Assembly: GCA_023374045.1 (NCBI GenBank)
Contig: CM041783.1
Coordinates: forward strand, 92,911,298 to 92,975,297
Length of the DNA stretch: 64,000 nucleotides
Reading direction: 5' to 3'
Source: Limonium bicolor
Lineage: Eukaryota; Streptophyta; Magnoliopsida; Caryophyllales; Plumbaginaceae
Shown here in pieces: positions 1 to 11,198 of this stretch. Position numbers and translations under genes: made by a program. Numbering within the stretch: the stretch's first letter is position 1; each line of letters begins with the position of its first letter. The notes under the pieces were generated by a model. The model had not been told where the DNA came from and did not search any database. It worked only from the letters and a program-made list of their open reading frames with translations.

Positions 1-139
1 ATCTCAAGATAAAGCCACACCTTAACCTGTAAGTACATTATAAACCACTTCTTCATGCATTTCAATTCTTTTAATTTAATTTTGTTGTGCATGGATATCC
101 TAATTTTATTAATTTACATTTAGGACATTTAATGTGCAG

Positions 140-562
140 TATATATCAAAGTGTTATGAATTCACAGCTTGGTCTAAGGATAAGAGGTGCTGTCCCCTGG
201 ACTGTAGTGAAGGTACATGCATCACTTGTTTATCATTGATAGAACAAATGTCTTATGTAATTAATCCTTTTTTTGTGTTTAAGTGTCCATGTCAACCCAG
301 GAGTTCGGAGTGTGGGTATTATGTCATGAGATATATGCATGACATAATCACCCTTTTTGGTGATATGCAAGATCAATTAGAAGAAGTATGTTGAAGTCAT
401 ATATATTTTTTTTTAATTTTAATGTATTTGTTTAATGATTAACTCATTTTGTATTGTTTTGTTTTTCAAAAGGTTTTCCCTAGTGTTGGCGAATACGACA
501 GACAAACGATCAACGCTATGTTGGAGGATTGGGCGGAGTTTGTCTGTATGAATTTAGTTTGA
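140..562 (+). CDS. ULP1-like C48 cysteine protease, C-terminal exons (partial)
   Basis: C-terminal part of a ULP1/SENP-like peptidase domain of the kind carried by plant CACTA elements. I infer exons at about 140-212, 284-385 and 473-562, joined in phase 0 at GT..AG introns 213-283 and 386-472. The first ends in WTVVK. The second contains a conserved Gln (CQP), then ECGYYVMRYMHDII, where the Cys of ECGYY is the expected catalytic nucleophile (usually DCG or ECG). The last encodes VFPSVGEYDR to WAEFV and stops at TGA 560-562. The His and Asp of the triad would lie upstream, outside the window. The 5' limit of the first exon is uncertain (acceptor near 123 or 139). In these elements the protease is encoded beside the transposase; its substrate is unknown. 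No frameshift or stop is needed in this model. Confidence 0.72.
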
Positions 563-658
563 TTTTCACTTTGTTTTTTCGATCGAATTGTTATTTAGAA
601 CATTAATGTTTAGACCGGTTTGAGTACAATGAATATCTTGGTACTTGTATATGTATAT

Positions 659-740
659 GGTCATTTGTGACCATTTGAAATGGTTTGTATATGGTCATTT
701 GTGACCATTTGAAATGTGTTGTTGGTCATTTGTGACCATT
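659..740 (+). repeat. Short repeat with palindromic core, three copies
   Basis: Three copies of GGTCATTTGTGACCATTT, at about 659-676, 693-710 and 724-741, the first two followed by GAAATG. Each begins with the small dyad GGTCA..TGACC. It lies between the protease stop codon and the CACTA subterminal repeats. Confidence 0.8.
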
Positions 741-924
741 TCATCATTATTTTGATTTTTTGACAATTCTCTTACAAAGAGAGTGATTGACATCCTCTAC
801 AATATGATGTAGAGAGATGTTTGGATATATCTGGATGTTGTATCTATATATTTTACAGGTTTGTTGACATATGTGGGATTGTAAACAAAAACGAAAAAAA
901 CCAAAAAAAAAATATAGACATTTT

Positions 925-1161
925 CTGCGGTTCTTACTAGGAACCGCCGAAAATGTTTGTTTTTACCTCATTTTGAGCTGCGACAACCGTTATTTTCGGT
1001 GGTTTTGTCGTTTGGAACCGTCGAAAAAGGTTTTTATTTTCGGCGGTTTTATAGCCGACGAAACTTTGGAAAGGCCTTTTTCGGCAGTGTAATATTCGGC
1101 GGTTTAAAACCGTCGAAAAAGGCCCAAAAGAACCGCCGAAAATGACTCTTTTTCTACTAGT
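925..1161 (+). repeat. CACTA subterminal inverted-repeat array and terminal inverted repeat
   Basis: Multiple direct and inverted copies of a GGCGGTT/AACCGCC core with flanking TTTTC/GAAAA, including near-palindromes such as the one at about 927-954 and a pair at about 1092-1141. Such arrays in CACTA elements are transposase-binding sites by family precedent (TNPA-type). The array ends at the terminal TTTTTCTACTAGT. Confidence 0.75.
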
Positions 1162-1734
1162 ACTCCTTAGAATGTGAGGAGATGTACGGGTTGAGTAAAT
1201 ACCCGATAATGGTTAGAAAACCATATTGACACAATCCACGAAATAAATAAGAGTGGGGAGATAAATGAACCTCCGTAGTGGGGATTGAAGTTAGTTCACA
1301 GATGTGAACTTATAAGAAAGGTAAAAGAGACCTAAGGGACCATTTAACTCCCTTGAGACATGATCAACCTCCTATAAGAGGATTTTACCCGATATAAGAA
1401 AATAACCGAAAAGATAAGTATACGAAATTTATGGGTAACCCTTGAGACTAAGATTACCCGAATTTAAGTAATGTTCCCTAATCATTAGAACATCGAGAGA
1501 GATGCTCCTAGACTAATATGCCTAAATATATTATAACTCCGAGAGAGGAGTGTATGGGAATATGAGAAGTCCGAGAGTAGTCGGACCTATGCGAAAGTAG
1601 TAGTAACTAAGAGTGAGTTCCGGGAGCTAGTAAAACTAAGCTCGAAAGCCATGAGTTTTGGCTTAAGAATGTATTAAGCGAAACAAGCGAGAAGAGCGTA
1701 GGAGACCTGTAGTGTCTCGAGAACTACGTGAGCT

Positions 1735-1920
1735 TGAGTATAAGTATGAGTAACCCGAGAGCATGGGTGAGTATAAGAATGAGTAACACAAGAGTATGGG
1801 TGAGTATAAGTATAAGTAACCCGAGAGAAGGGGTGAATACAAGTATGAGTAACCCGAAAGAGTGGGTGAGTATAAGAACAAGCAACCCGTGAGAGTGGGT
1901 GAGCTATTGAATGGGTAACC
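1735..1920 (+). repeat. Tandem repeat inside LARD-A LTR, ~33-bp unit, about 5.5 copies
   Basis: Degenerate units built on GAGTATAAGTATGAGTAACC followed by CGAGAG and a GGGTGAG stretch. The same block recurs in the 3' LTR at 11013-11198. The periodic, stop-poor minus-strand frames here follow from the repeat and are not genes. Confidence 0.85.
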
Positions 1921-2454
1921 AAGGCATAGTGAAGTAGAAACCCTCAAGGCCTAAGAGCAAACTAATACAACTAACAACCTTGTTATGTTAGTTAAGGATT
2001 GTATTCCATGGTTGAATGTGAATCCTTGTGTAGTGTACATACGTAATGTATTGCTATGTTGCATGGTGATTGAATTAAAATGAATCTCATGCTCTCGACA
2101 AAAGTAGTCGGCGTACCCCGGTTAGCACTCGGGGTATGCGAATTTCATATGCAGCGAAAGCAGAGCCCCTTGGGGCCCCATTTTTATTTTTCAGGTACAC
2201 CGAAGATGATACCATTCGAGAGTAGGACGGGGTCGGTGGTTAGCATGGGTAGCTAGACTTTAACTATTTATGTATTTGTATGAGGTGTAAGACCGAATAT
2301 GTTATCGGATCCGTATATGCTGAACTCGGTATACTAAAGAACTTAATGGAGTATTGTATTGTTGAGACTCGGTTGAGTGAATGAGTATTGTATTTGTATT
2401 GTGTACTTGGTTGTTCTTGTCCATCAGACCATAACTGTATGTGAGGTAGGCCTG

Positions 2455-2476
2455 GTTAGCCTCGTGGGTGGCTAAC
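2455..2476 (+). other. Conserved LTR hairpin, LARD-A copy
   Basis: Arms GTTAGCC..GGCTAAC around CTCGTGGGT. Here the left arm has CTC where the other copies have CAC, breaking the dyad by one base and removing the CACGTG core. Equivalent hairpins lie at 11734-11755, 19090-19111, 28516-28537 and 29856-29877, about 90-125 bp before each LTR end. Confidence 0.8.
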
Positions 2477-2583
2477 GACATTGTATCACCCTTCGTTGTA
2501 ATAGAGTTCCGCTGCGTGGGTAAGGGCAATTTATGCCAGTTTAAGAGGTAATGACGAGTTTAACGGTTGGGGTGTTACAAAAA

Positions 2584-2611
2584 TGGTATCAGAGCGATAC
2601 TTCGCTCTGAT
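2584..2611 (+). promoter_or_regulatory. LARD-A primer-binding site within a hairpin
   Basis: TGGTATCAGAGC (2584-2595) is complementary to the 12 3'-terminal bases of plant initiator tRNA-Met. Bases 2588-2597 (ATCAGAGCGA) pair perfectly with 2602-2611 (TCGCTCTGAT) across the loop TACT, so most of the PBS can be sequestered in a 10-bp stem. Confidence 0.9.
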
Positions 2612-5600
2612 GACTGGAAATACCGAGCTTAAGAAATACCGAGTTAGGAATTAGAGACTTAGGGCTAAGGGTTGAGTGATAGCGTGAGAGGAACGCTAGT
2701 TAGGAACTTCCGGTATGATCTGGATGCCTACAATACCAAACCCACCCTCCACAACCCCCGTATTAATAACTCGGGAAAGAACGCCAGAGAGACGAGAAAA
2801 CCCGATCTGGCAGCTGTTAAGTATGTCCATATGAACTAGAATCTGTCATGCGGTAGGTCCCGAGAACCGGAAATCCCGAGACGGATCCCGCTGGAATGAC
2901 AATAACCGCACTTAATGGCGGGGGATCGAGACATCCTGTTCAAAGGAGACCGAAATTTGCGGGAGCATGGGGCGACGTGCCTAGCAGTCGCGAGAACCTA
3001 GTTGACCAAGCAGCAGCAAGATGGAAAGCACCAACCATGCAACAAGGCGGAAAAAGTGAAGTAGCGAAAACCGGGACACATGTCTACGGACCACCATAGT
3101 CAAGTAATACCACCAACGGTATACTAACAGATTAAGAATCTAGTCAAGAGTAGGTATACCCACCCTACAACACCCGGAAAGGCTGTAATATCTAACCGAC
3201 ATAGCTTAGACAACTACGAGCACTAAGTAACAACCCAAAACTTAGTCAATAAGGGACTCCGAGAGTGGAGAAGCACCTATACGGATGACAGTCGAGTCAA
3301 GATGAATAAGAAGCAGCTCCGAAGAGTAGCTATCCAACTAAAGGATCAAGGAAGAGCCGACAAGGCTACCAAATTTAATGTGAACAATACCATAACCGGT
3401 CTGACTTAACCCAAAAACCGCCTGTACCGCGCACTTGCCATGGCAAGTGCAGTAACAACGGGATTATTAAGAGGAACTTTTACAAGTAAGAAGTACTTAG
3501 CAAAGTTCGAAGATGGCAAAAAAAGCCAATATGGAAACTCAAACCTTAAGAATTCTGAAACGAAACCTTGGAAAGGCCTAACGGCCTGACCACTGTATTA
3601 AGAACGTACCAGTCGACAAGAAGCTAGACTTGGTAAGAAGCAACCGACATTAAAATGCCATGAAGAATTTACTTTCAAAACCCAAATTTTCCGTCAAAAC
3701 TCAAAATTTTCCAAAAACCTCCAAATTTTAAAACCAAACCAGAGAACCACGGTAAGTTATCATAAGATGATATAAGAGGAGTTGGCAACAGAATAATTCA
3801 CCTAGGCGTGTGACCGACACTACAAGTGTACACAAACAAGACGTGGAACGACCGCACTCCTTCGGAGTTTGCGGGCCTGACAGACCTGTTGTGAGTTAGT
3901 CGGGTAAGTGGTAACGTATCAATAAGATACTCCATGTGTGTATACAAGTAGAGTACGGAACACGGGAAGTAGCCCATTCCATACTACGGACGAAAGAGCC
4001 AATTCAAACCAAGACAGTTGGACACCGCGAATGATCGAAGAACACAAAGAAGTTTACCAAGCTAAAGGAGTCTAGAACCCAGTAAGGTGACGGACCTAAG
4101 GATATAGCAGGAAGCACGGAGTATTAAGTATAGACATTGGATATGTCTCAGGAAATACATAATAACTGGAATGAATACCAGCGTAAGCAATACGGCGAAT
4201 GCCTAAAATGAACATATTAATGTTCGATAAACGAGATAGAATTCCCATAGTAACCAAGAAGGTAAAGGTAAAAGAATCAATGGTCTACCCACTAACGGGA
4301 GACGTTACAACCCTACATGGGATAATTCAATATATTTATAACCGCAAGGCGGAGTAAGGAACTGAACGTACCCATGAGTTCAAGCCGGATGTAATGGCGT
4401 AACTCAGTAACACCCAGGAGCAATCCGTGAAGGGTGCCCGAGTCAACAGTAGTTGAACAGGATACCGTGTTGAGAACACAAGTGTTTAAGCGAACACTCG
4501 GGTAGAACCCGAAGGGATTCCACGTAACACAGGATACCCTAAAGCGCCAGACGGCGTGAATTAGTATCAAAATAGAAAAAGGGCCTTCCATATACGGAAG
4601 TGTGATGAGACAACCATATCAAAGAGCCCAGTATTACCTCCAACCATTAATGGCATATGGAGAAGAAGAAACCTGTATAATTAGCCGTAAGAGCGTGGCT
4701 CGAGGCAATGTGGCTTGTAAGCCGGGAAACCAACTACCATACGCAGATTTAAACATCGCAAAACTTATGCATAACGGCATAAGAGGAATGGTGAAGAATG
4801 AACCACTATCTTACAGCGGTAATACCCCTCGTTATTGTGGGGCCTAGAGAGCGGCAATTGTGTGAATCCTCCAGAGAAAGGCTACCACCTAAGAATGTAA
4901 TGTGAAACCGCTAGAGTGCTGTAGTAATACTTGAGCATGTGTTTACTACCAAGGAGTAAATTGGACAGAGATAGTATGTAGAAAGGCTTTGATAGCAGTG
5001 GAAAGAAACTTAGAGAGTAATCGGTTGAGTAGTAAACACAGTATGTGTGCAATATGAATTGCTGAATAAACAATGCGCCATAAACGTAGAGAGTTAGAGT
5101 AGTATATTCTATTGAGCCGAGTAAATGGCAAGCCATAGTATGAATGGCAGGAGTACATGAGAAGAAGCTAAAGTAGTAGTAGATGCCATATAAACGAACG
5201 TTGTGTAATGAGTAAGAGCATGGTACGCAGCAAGCGACCCCAGTAAGAGTATAATCAGATAAGGATATGAAGCTGATGAGAAAAGACGATAATGGAGACA
5301 TGTTCATTCCTATCACATAAGAGATTTACTGCTAAGAGTTTACGCCTCTACACTCTGTAGGACTGAGTGTTTTGGTATTGCACTTGTGCAGTAATGACCT
5401 TGTGGGATAGATAGGAATTTGAGAAATGTCAATGAAGCCGGTGAGCGAGAACCTAAAGAAATAACCGTGCACCCATTGGCCAAAGATGCACGAGGAACGT
5501 GGGCAGTAACCCACAGGTCCCAGGACCGATGGATGGTAAATGCAGAGTAGTATGAATGAAGAATTCTTGTACAGAAACAAGTAAACAAACATAAAATTAA

Positions 5601-7440
5601 TTGAGAAAGCACTATATACTAAGTTGTAGCTTGACCTCAACCGACAACAAGTCGGGAAAAGTAAGTGAATAATCACGAAGGTATACAGAGTTATACGAAA
5701 TAGATTTCCAGAGAACTGGAGAGAAAATCTATAACTCATCAAATTTGCATACGGTAAGAGATACCAGGCGACGATTGAGAAACCTTTACACCCAAGACAA
5801 AAAGGGATGAAAGGGAGTAGATAATACAATTTGAATACCAAAGGGCGAATTAAACTCTAGTTATCAGGTCACACAGCAAAAGCTAGTGGGCCGTAATTCA
5901 AAAGTTAAGTATACCTGGCAATGTGAGTAATTGGCTAATCATAAACACCTTGAAGCCTTAGAGGCTAGAACCGAACTCGATTATGAGTTAATTAACCGCA
6001 GTGGAGTAAAACACTTCATGATACCCGAGTTAGTGAGCCAATGTTCAGTGATAACATATGGTCGATTACGCGGGCGTAACCCCTTTTAAGAGGGGTAGGG
6101 CGAGAAACCGCTTAGAGTATGTTTTACGTATAGGTGCGTAAAATACTATGTGCATAGCACAAAAGAAATTATTTTGATGATTGGAACTTATGTTACACAA
6201 ACATATAACCCATTCATTGTGTAATTATGATTATTGTGCATGAGAGATGCAAGTAACGAGTATATAATATTTATGAAAAGAGGAGTAGAGAGACTCCTGG
6301 GGAATGAGAATCCCTTTAGTATTTGTCTATTGAGATTAGACATGAGATATGCCGAGTATGAATCGGTATGAAACCGATGTGTAACCTAGAAGGGAGTGAG
6401 TTCCCTAGGTGATTGTATTTGAGAATGATTGATGGAGTGAGTTCCATCCTTTGGAGTTGTATGTTGTATGTTTTAATTGAGTAATAATTTGACTAATGAG
6501 GACATAAGTATGGGATGCTTAGGTAAAGTAGTGAAGCAAGGATAATGACGGATGACCTAAGTTCTAGGAATTAGAGATAAATTAAAATGGATTGTTATGA
6601 ATACAACTAGAAAGAGTAAAAGATAGAAAACAAAAATGTTTGACTATCTGATTGTTTGAAACTGACGTGGGAGTTGGAACTTGATCTGCTAGCGGTCAAG
6701 GGAAACCGAACACAAATTGGGGTGGAAGGATAGTTCGACACTGATGCTGATCACATCAGCGTTGGATGACTCTTGAAGCTCCCCATAAGTGATCACAAGT
6801 AATCACGCTAAGAAAAGATACAACTACCATAAAACGGATTTGGAGTTGTGTGATGTTTTAAAAAGAATTTTCAAACAGAATTTGAAAAAGGATCTTCCTT
6901 CGAGCATGAAGGCGAAAAATGGTTTTGAAACCATTGCACCGTACGTGCGGCGGTCCTAAGTGACCGGTTGGGGCGGTGACAGTGTTTGATTTTTTTCTAA
7001 AGGCAGCGGGACGGGGAGAGTACCCTGAGAATGTCCTGTGTTGAGTGAGTCAACCAGAGTGCCCGAGGATATGTATATGTATAACGTTTTGATCAGTACT
7101 GAAGGGACCGTGGGCCAGAGAGAGTAAGTGCCCATTTGTCATGAAATGGCCGTGGACCAGAGAGCGTAAGTGTCCAACGTGACCGGTACCTGAGGGATCA
7201 GTAGTGTATTACTCAATATGGATTCGAGGACTGTAGTGCCTTCTTGTCTTCGGACCGATTCCATTGGAGAATACAAAGAGTATTTTTGATTGCTATACAT
7301 GTTGTGATATGGGTGTGGTATGTGTAGTGTGAAATGAGACCGACTTGTGGAGTCGGTAAGGTTATACGTGTATTATAACCTTGGCATAGAACGCCATGAG
7401 AGTAACGAGATTAGATTCACCAACTTTGAGGACAAAGTTC
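2612..7440 (+). other. LARD-A non-coding interior
   Basis: About 4.8 kb with stops in all frames at short intervals and no gag or pol motif. Blocks clearly shared with LARD-B (A / B): 2612-2720 / 19237-19345; 3431-3450 / 20032-20051; 3760-3990 / 20430-20650; 5325-5400 / 21890-21965; 6040-6190 / 22690-22830; 6660-6830 / 23260-23430. Order and spacing match. Minus-strand frames of 144 and 169 codons at 4882-5841 are not preserved in LARD-B. Just upstream of the PPT (about 7085-7200) is a short duplicated CCGTGG.CCAGAGAG..GTAAGTG motif. Confidence 0.75.
3431..3450 (+). repeat. Perfect 20-bp palindrome
   Basis: GCACTTGCCATGGCAAGTGC is a perfect dyad. LARD-B has the same element at 20032-20051 with one mismatch (CATAGC). 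Confidence 0.95.
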
Positions 7441-7455
7441 TTAAGGGGGGTAGAT
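7441..7455 (+). promoter_or_regulatory. LARD-A polypurine tract
   Basis: TTAAGGGGGGTAGAT immediately before the 3' LTR matches the LARD-B tract at 24060-24074. It would prime plus-strand DNA synthesis. Confidence 0.85.
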
Positions 7456-7937
7456 TTTAATACCCCGGATCTAAAAATGGTGATTAAATTACCCTAATGT
7501 GATTATTAAAGGCCTAATGGTTCCTAGAGAATATTGGTGAAGAGAATAAAACCAAAAGAAAAGAGAAAATGCGCAAAACGCGAAAAACGCTAAAACACGC
7601 ATTAAACGAGTGTAAGTGATATATGATCTCGTTAGGGTTCAAGATGGATTCCTAAGGCTTAGTTAGGCCTAATTGGTATACGGGAATGATTCCCGAAGAA
7701 AACGGATCCAAATAATGGATTAAAACGCTAACAGAGTTCTAAAGCACGTTTCTCGAGAAAACCCGAAAACTTGACTTTAAGTGGTCAAATAGACCCGTAA
7801 AATTATAGTGGATTATATAACTATAATTAAGTATTAATGGAAGCTTAAGAACCATTAAAAATAAAGAAACGAGAAAAATCCGTAAAACGGGCCCGGTTAG
7901 TGAATAGTGCCAAACCGGGTAAAATAACGAGTGTTTT

Positions 7938-7946
7938 CTATAAAAA
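7938..7946 (+). promoter_or_regulatory. TATA box in LARD-A 3' LTR
   Basis: CTATAAAAA followed by an A-rich stretch and, about 140 bp on, a long CT-rich tract of the sort seen in plant 5' leaders. A start site near 7970 is inferred, placing the hairpin array at 9638 in transcribed sequence. Confidence 0.5.
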
Positions 7947-9637
7947 AATGAAAAAAACGCTCCAGCTCACTAATATAGTGGGTCTGGTTTTATTAGTGAG
8001 TCATCCCCCTCTTGCTAATTAGCTAGTTAGTAAATTAAGAAAGAAAAGAAAAGGAAAGGAAAAAGTAAAAAGCATAAAGTACTTTCCTTACCTCTCTCCT
8101 CTCATTTCTTCCCTCTCTCTCTTTCCTTTTCCTTTCTTCTCACCGTGAGCTGCCTCCTTCTCCCCTTCCTGGAGATTTGAGCAGCTCCAACAAGCTTCCA
8201 TGGCAGCCACCTTCCTCCACCTCTCCAAGCCACTTAAATGCTCTAAATCAAAAATAAAACACATATTTGTGTTCCTCTCATCAAGCTCCACACTTCTCTC
8301 TTTTCAAAATTCGAAAAGGGTGAGTTTCATTTTCATGGGTCTTGGCCATTTGAAGAGAAAACCACACCATTTGGAATCTTGAAGCTTCCTCCTTCTATTA
8401 AGGTAAAAATATCCATGGAAAACACATATTTTCTCCATTTTCCACCTTGGCCGATTTTGGCTCTTTTTGTGACTAGATTTTCCTCTTTGTTTGAGCTATT
8501 CTTCAAGCCTTAATTGGTGGTGGAAATCCCTCCTAAGATTCGAGAGTTAGAAACCATTCAAGAATTTCCAAAGGTAAACCCTAACTTGGTGCTTTAAGCA
8601 TCTTTGTGAATTCTAGATTAAATATTGAGCCTAAGAGTATTGCTTAGTCCTTAATTTCCAATTTGAATATTGGTTTAGTGATTGGGCAAGTGAGTTTCCT
8701 TGGCTGATTTTGGAGTGAAGAGAAGTGGAGAAGAGGAGAAGAGAATTTCAAAGAAAAGGCTTGTGAATATAAGGTAAACAATCCACCTTGGAGCCTAACT
8801 AAATGTTTTTAGAATTTTGGGAGAGGGCTAAATTAAATAATGAACCCCAAAATGAGAAGGAGTGAGAATGGTTGAGATGAGAAAGGGTTGTGGTAGTGCT
8901 TAATGCATTTGTGAATTAATGTTTGATTTAATAGCTTAAGAGCTATGCACTTTATGATTTATGTATAGTGTTGCATTTGGAGATTTGATGAGTATTGATG
9001 GTTTTATATGTGTGCTGATAGAACCCTTGTGGTTTGGCTAGTTTTAGGATGAATTATGTGGAGAAAAGAGTGTTGAGCAATGTTAGAAAAGTAGCCGGGC
9101 TATGGCGAAATTCCGGTAGGAATCTAAGTGGTTTTAGTGATGTTTTAAGTGAAGTGTAATCTAGGTTTAGCTAGGTGTTGTTAGAGATTGAATTGGGTGA
9201 ATGACCACCCTAGAGCATGAGAGGAAGATTGTGGAGAGAATGTGCAAAATCTGTAGCAAAGAGGAGTTGTTTAAGTGCTTTTGTAAGTTTAGAAAGGAGT
9301 GAGGATTTAAGGCTTTAAGAGTGATGCATGAACCTTGGCATGAGGAGTGCATTGTCTTGGAATATTTGGAATTGTCAAATAGAGTGAGAACAATAATGCA
9401 AGTGCCAAGGGGTAGAAATGTGTAGCACAAGTGTGCAAAATGTAACAGAGAGAATGAAAATTTTGTGAATTTGAGCAAGAATTTGAGTAAGGAATAAACC
9501 TATGTTTTGAAGAGGTTTAGAGCATGTTTTAAGGAGTTTAAACATGTAAAAAATATGTGGAATGATTAGGAAATGATTAGAGGTGAAATAGGGGTTGACA
9601 ACTGATCAAAAACTGTAAATTTTGACAGTTCCAGGGG

Positions 9638-9820
9638 TGGTCCGGGTTTGCAAATCGGTACACAAACCCGAACCACATCAAAAATGCACCCGAGAGTGAA
9701 TACAGGGGTTGATCCGGGTTTATATCCCAGGACACAAACCTGGACCACATGAAAATGTAGGCAGAAAGTTAAAACCGTATCTGGTCCGGGTTTGTAACCC
9801 CGGACACAAACCCGGACCAA
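9638..9820 (+). repeat. Hairpin array in LARD-A LTR, GGTCCGGGTTT family
   Basis: Three units of the form GGTCCGGGTTTG (about 12-nt loop) CACAAACCCGGACC, at 9639-9673, 9710-9745 and 9782-9819, about 35-bp dyads spaced about 72 bp apart. The third is the most perfect; the second has GGTTGATCC for GGTGGTCC. The region is C/G-rich against an AT-rich background. Confidence 0.9.
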
Positions 9821-11012
9821 TGTAAAAATGTGCCAGAAAGAGTTTTTAAGTGCCCTAATGATGGGGAAATGAATGGTAATGGTTTTAGATGATGTTTAGG
9901 CCTTGTTTGGGGACATGTAAAGGTCCTAAGAAGTGTAAACAAGTGCTAGGAGTGAATGAGAAAGATGTGAGTTTAAGAACACATGAGTAAAACAAAGTTA
10001 AACGGGATAACGGGGTTATGTACGGGAGTATTAGTTTTACATACCGTAACACCTTAATGTTAATAGAAATATTTGAATGTTATCAGTGAACGAGTGTGAA
10101 CCAAGGAACAGGAGGTCACACGGTAAAGCTAACCCCGGTGAAAGGTATGATTTTCTCATACCCCGCGTGCTAACCGAGTTACGTTGATTTGTGTGTTTGT
10201 GTGCCGGCTTAATCAAGACTAAAGCATGAAAATAATCCATTATTTGATTATGTATGCCTTGTTGTATGTTGAATGAGCTAACATACTTTTATGCCGGCGT
10301 GGTCTAACGTAGTTTATAGATCGACTCATAGTGAGTAGCGATTGACTAGAAACTCGTAGATCGGGTAGTTTCATAAATAATGGAAATGTGCAAACACACA
10401 AGCTATCGATTAAAGTATAACGATAATGCAAACATATGAACTCCTTAGAATGTGAGGAGATGTGCGGGTTGAGTAAATACCTGATAACGGTTAGAAAACC
10501 ATATTGACACAATCCACGAAATAAATAAGAGTGGGGAGATAAATGAACCTCCGTAGTGGGGATTGAAGTTAGTTCACAGATGTGAACTTATAAGAAAGGT
10601 AAAAGAGACCTAAGGGACCATTTAACTCCCTTGAGATATGATCAACCTCCTATAAGAGGATTTTACCGGGTATAAGAAATAACCGAAAAGATAAGTATAC
10701 GAAATGTATGGGTAACCCTTGAGACTAAGATTACACGAATTTAAGTAATGTTCCCTAATCATTAGGAACATCGAGAGAGATGCTCCTAAACTAATATGCC
10801 TAAATATATTATAACTCCGAGAGAGGAGTGTATGGGAATATGAGAAGTCCGAGAGTAGTCGGACCTATGCGAAAGTAGTAGGAACTAAGAGTGAGTTCCG
10901 GGAGCTAGTAAAACTAAGCTCGAAAGCCATGAGTTTTGGCATAAGAATTTATTAAGAGAAACAAGCGAGAAGAGCGTAGGAGACCTGTAGTGTCTCGAGA
11001 ACTACGTGTGCT

Positions 11013-11198
11013 TGAGTATAAGTATGAATAACCCGAGAGAATGGGTGAGTATAAGAATGAGTAACACAAGAGTATGGGTGAGTATAAGTATAAGTAACCC
11101 GAGAGAAGGGGTGAATACAAGTATGAGTAACCTGAGAGAGTGGGTGAGTATAAGAACAAGCGACCCGTGAGAGTGGGTGAGCTATTGAATGGGTAACC
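11013..11198 (+). repeat. Tandem repeat in LARD-A 3' LTR
   Basis: The 3' LTR counterpart of 1735-1920, same unit and copy number, differing by a few substitutions. Confidence 0.85.

Larger units (their letters stand above)
1..1161 (+). mobile_element. CACTA (En/Spm) DNA transposon, 3' end only
   Basis: The right part of a CACTA-superfamily element; the left part lies outside the window. Seen: three exons of a ULP1-type protease gene, a subterminal region rich in AACCGCCGAAAA/TTTTCGGCGG repeats in both orientations, and a terminal CTTTTTCTACTAGT, the reverse complement of a CACTAGTAGAAAAAG-type terminal inverted repeat lacking its last G. The boundary is fixed by comparison with the empty site in the LARD-A 3' LTR near 10440, where ACTCCTTAGAATGTG is preceded by unrelated LTR sequence. 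The insertion therefore went into the LARD-A 5' LTR. The 3-bp target duplication cannot be confirmed without the left end. Bases 563-658 and 741-924 hold no gene I can recognise. Confidence 0.8.
1162..2579 (+). repeat. LARD-A 5' LTR, 3' third
   Basis: Aligns with 10439-11857 of the 3' LTR throughout, with scattered substitutions and indels. It ends in GGGGTGTTACA, followed four bases later by the PBS. The 5' two thirds are absent from the window because the CACTA element interrupts the LTR here. Confidence 0.9.

Noticed and set aside
2602..2630. Hammerhead-ribozyme-like CTGATGA...GAAA after the PBS hairpin
   Set aside because: No stem II between CTGATGA and GAAA and no stem III/cleavage triplet could be paired; the PBS hairpin explains the sequence better.
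4882..5841. Two minus-strand open frames of 144 and 169 codons in the LARD-A interior
   Set aside because: Not preserved in the collinear LARD-B interior, no domain motif, low-complexity aromatic/Ser composition; chance openness.
9566..9820. Minus-strand frame with repeated VRVCV..YKPGP peptide
   Set aside because: The peptide repeat is simply the translation of the DNA hairpin array.
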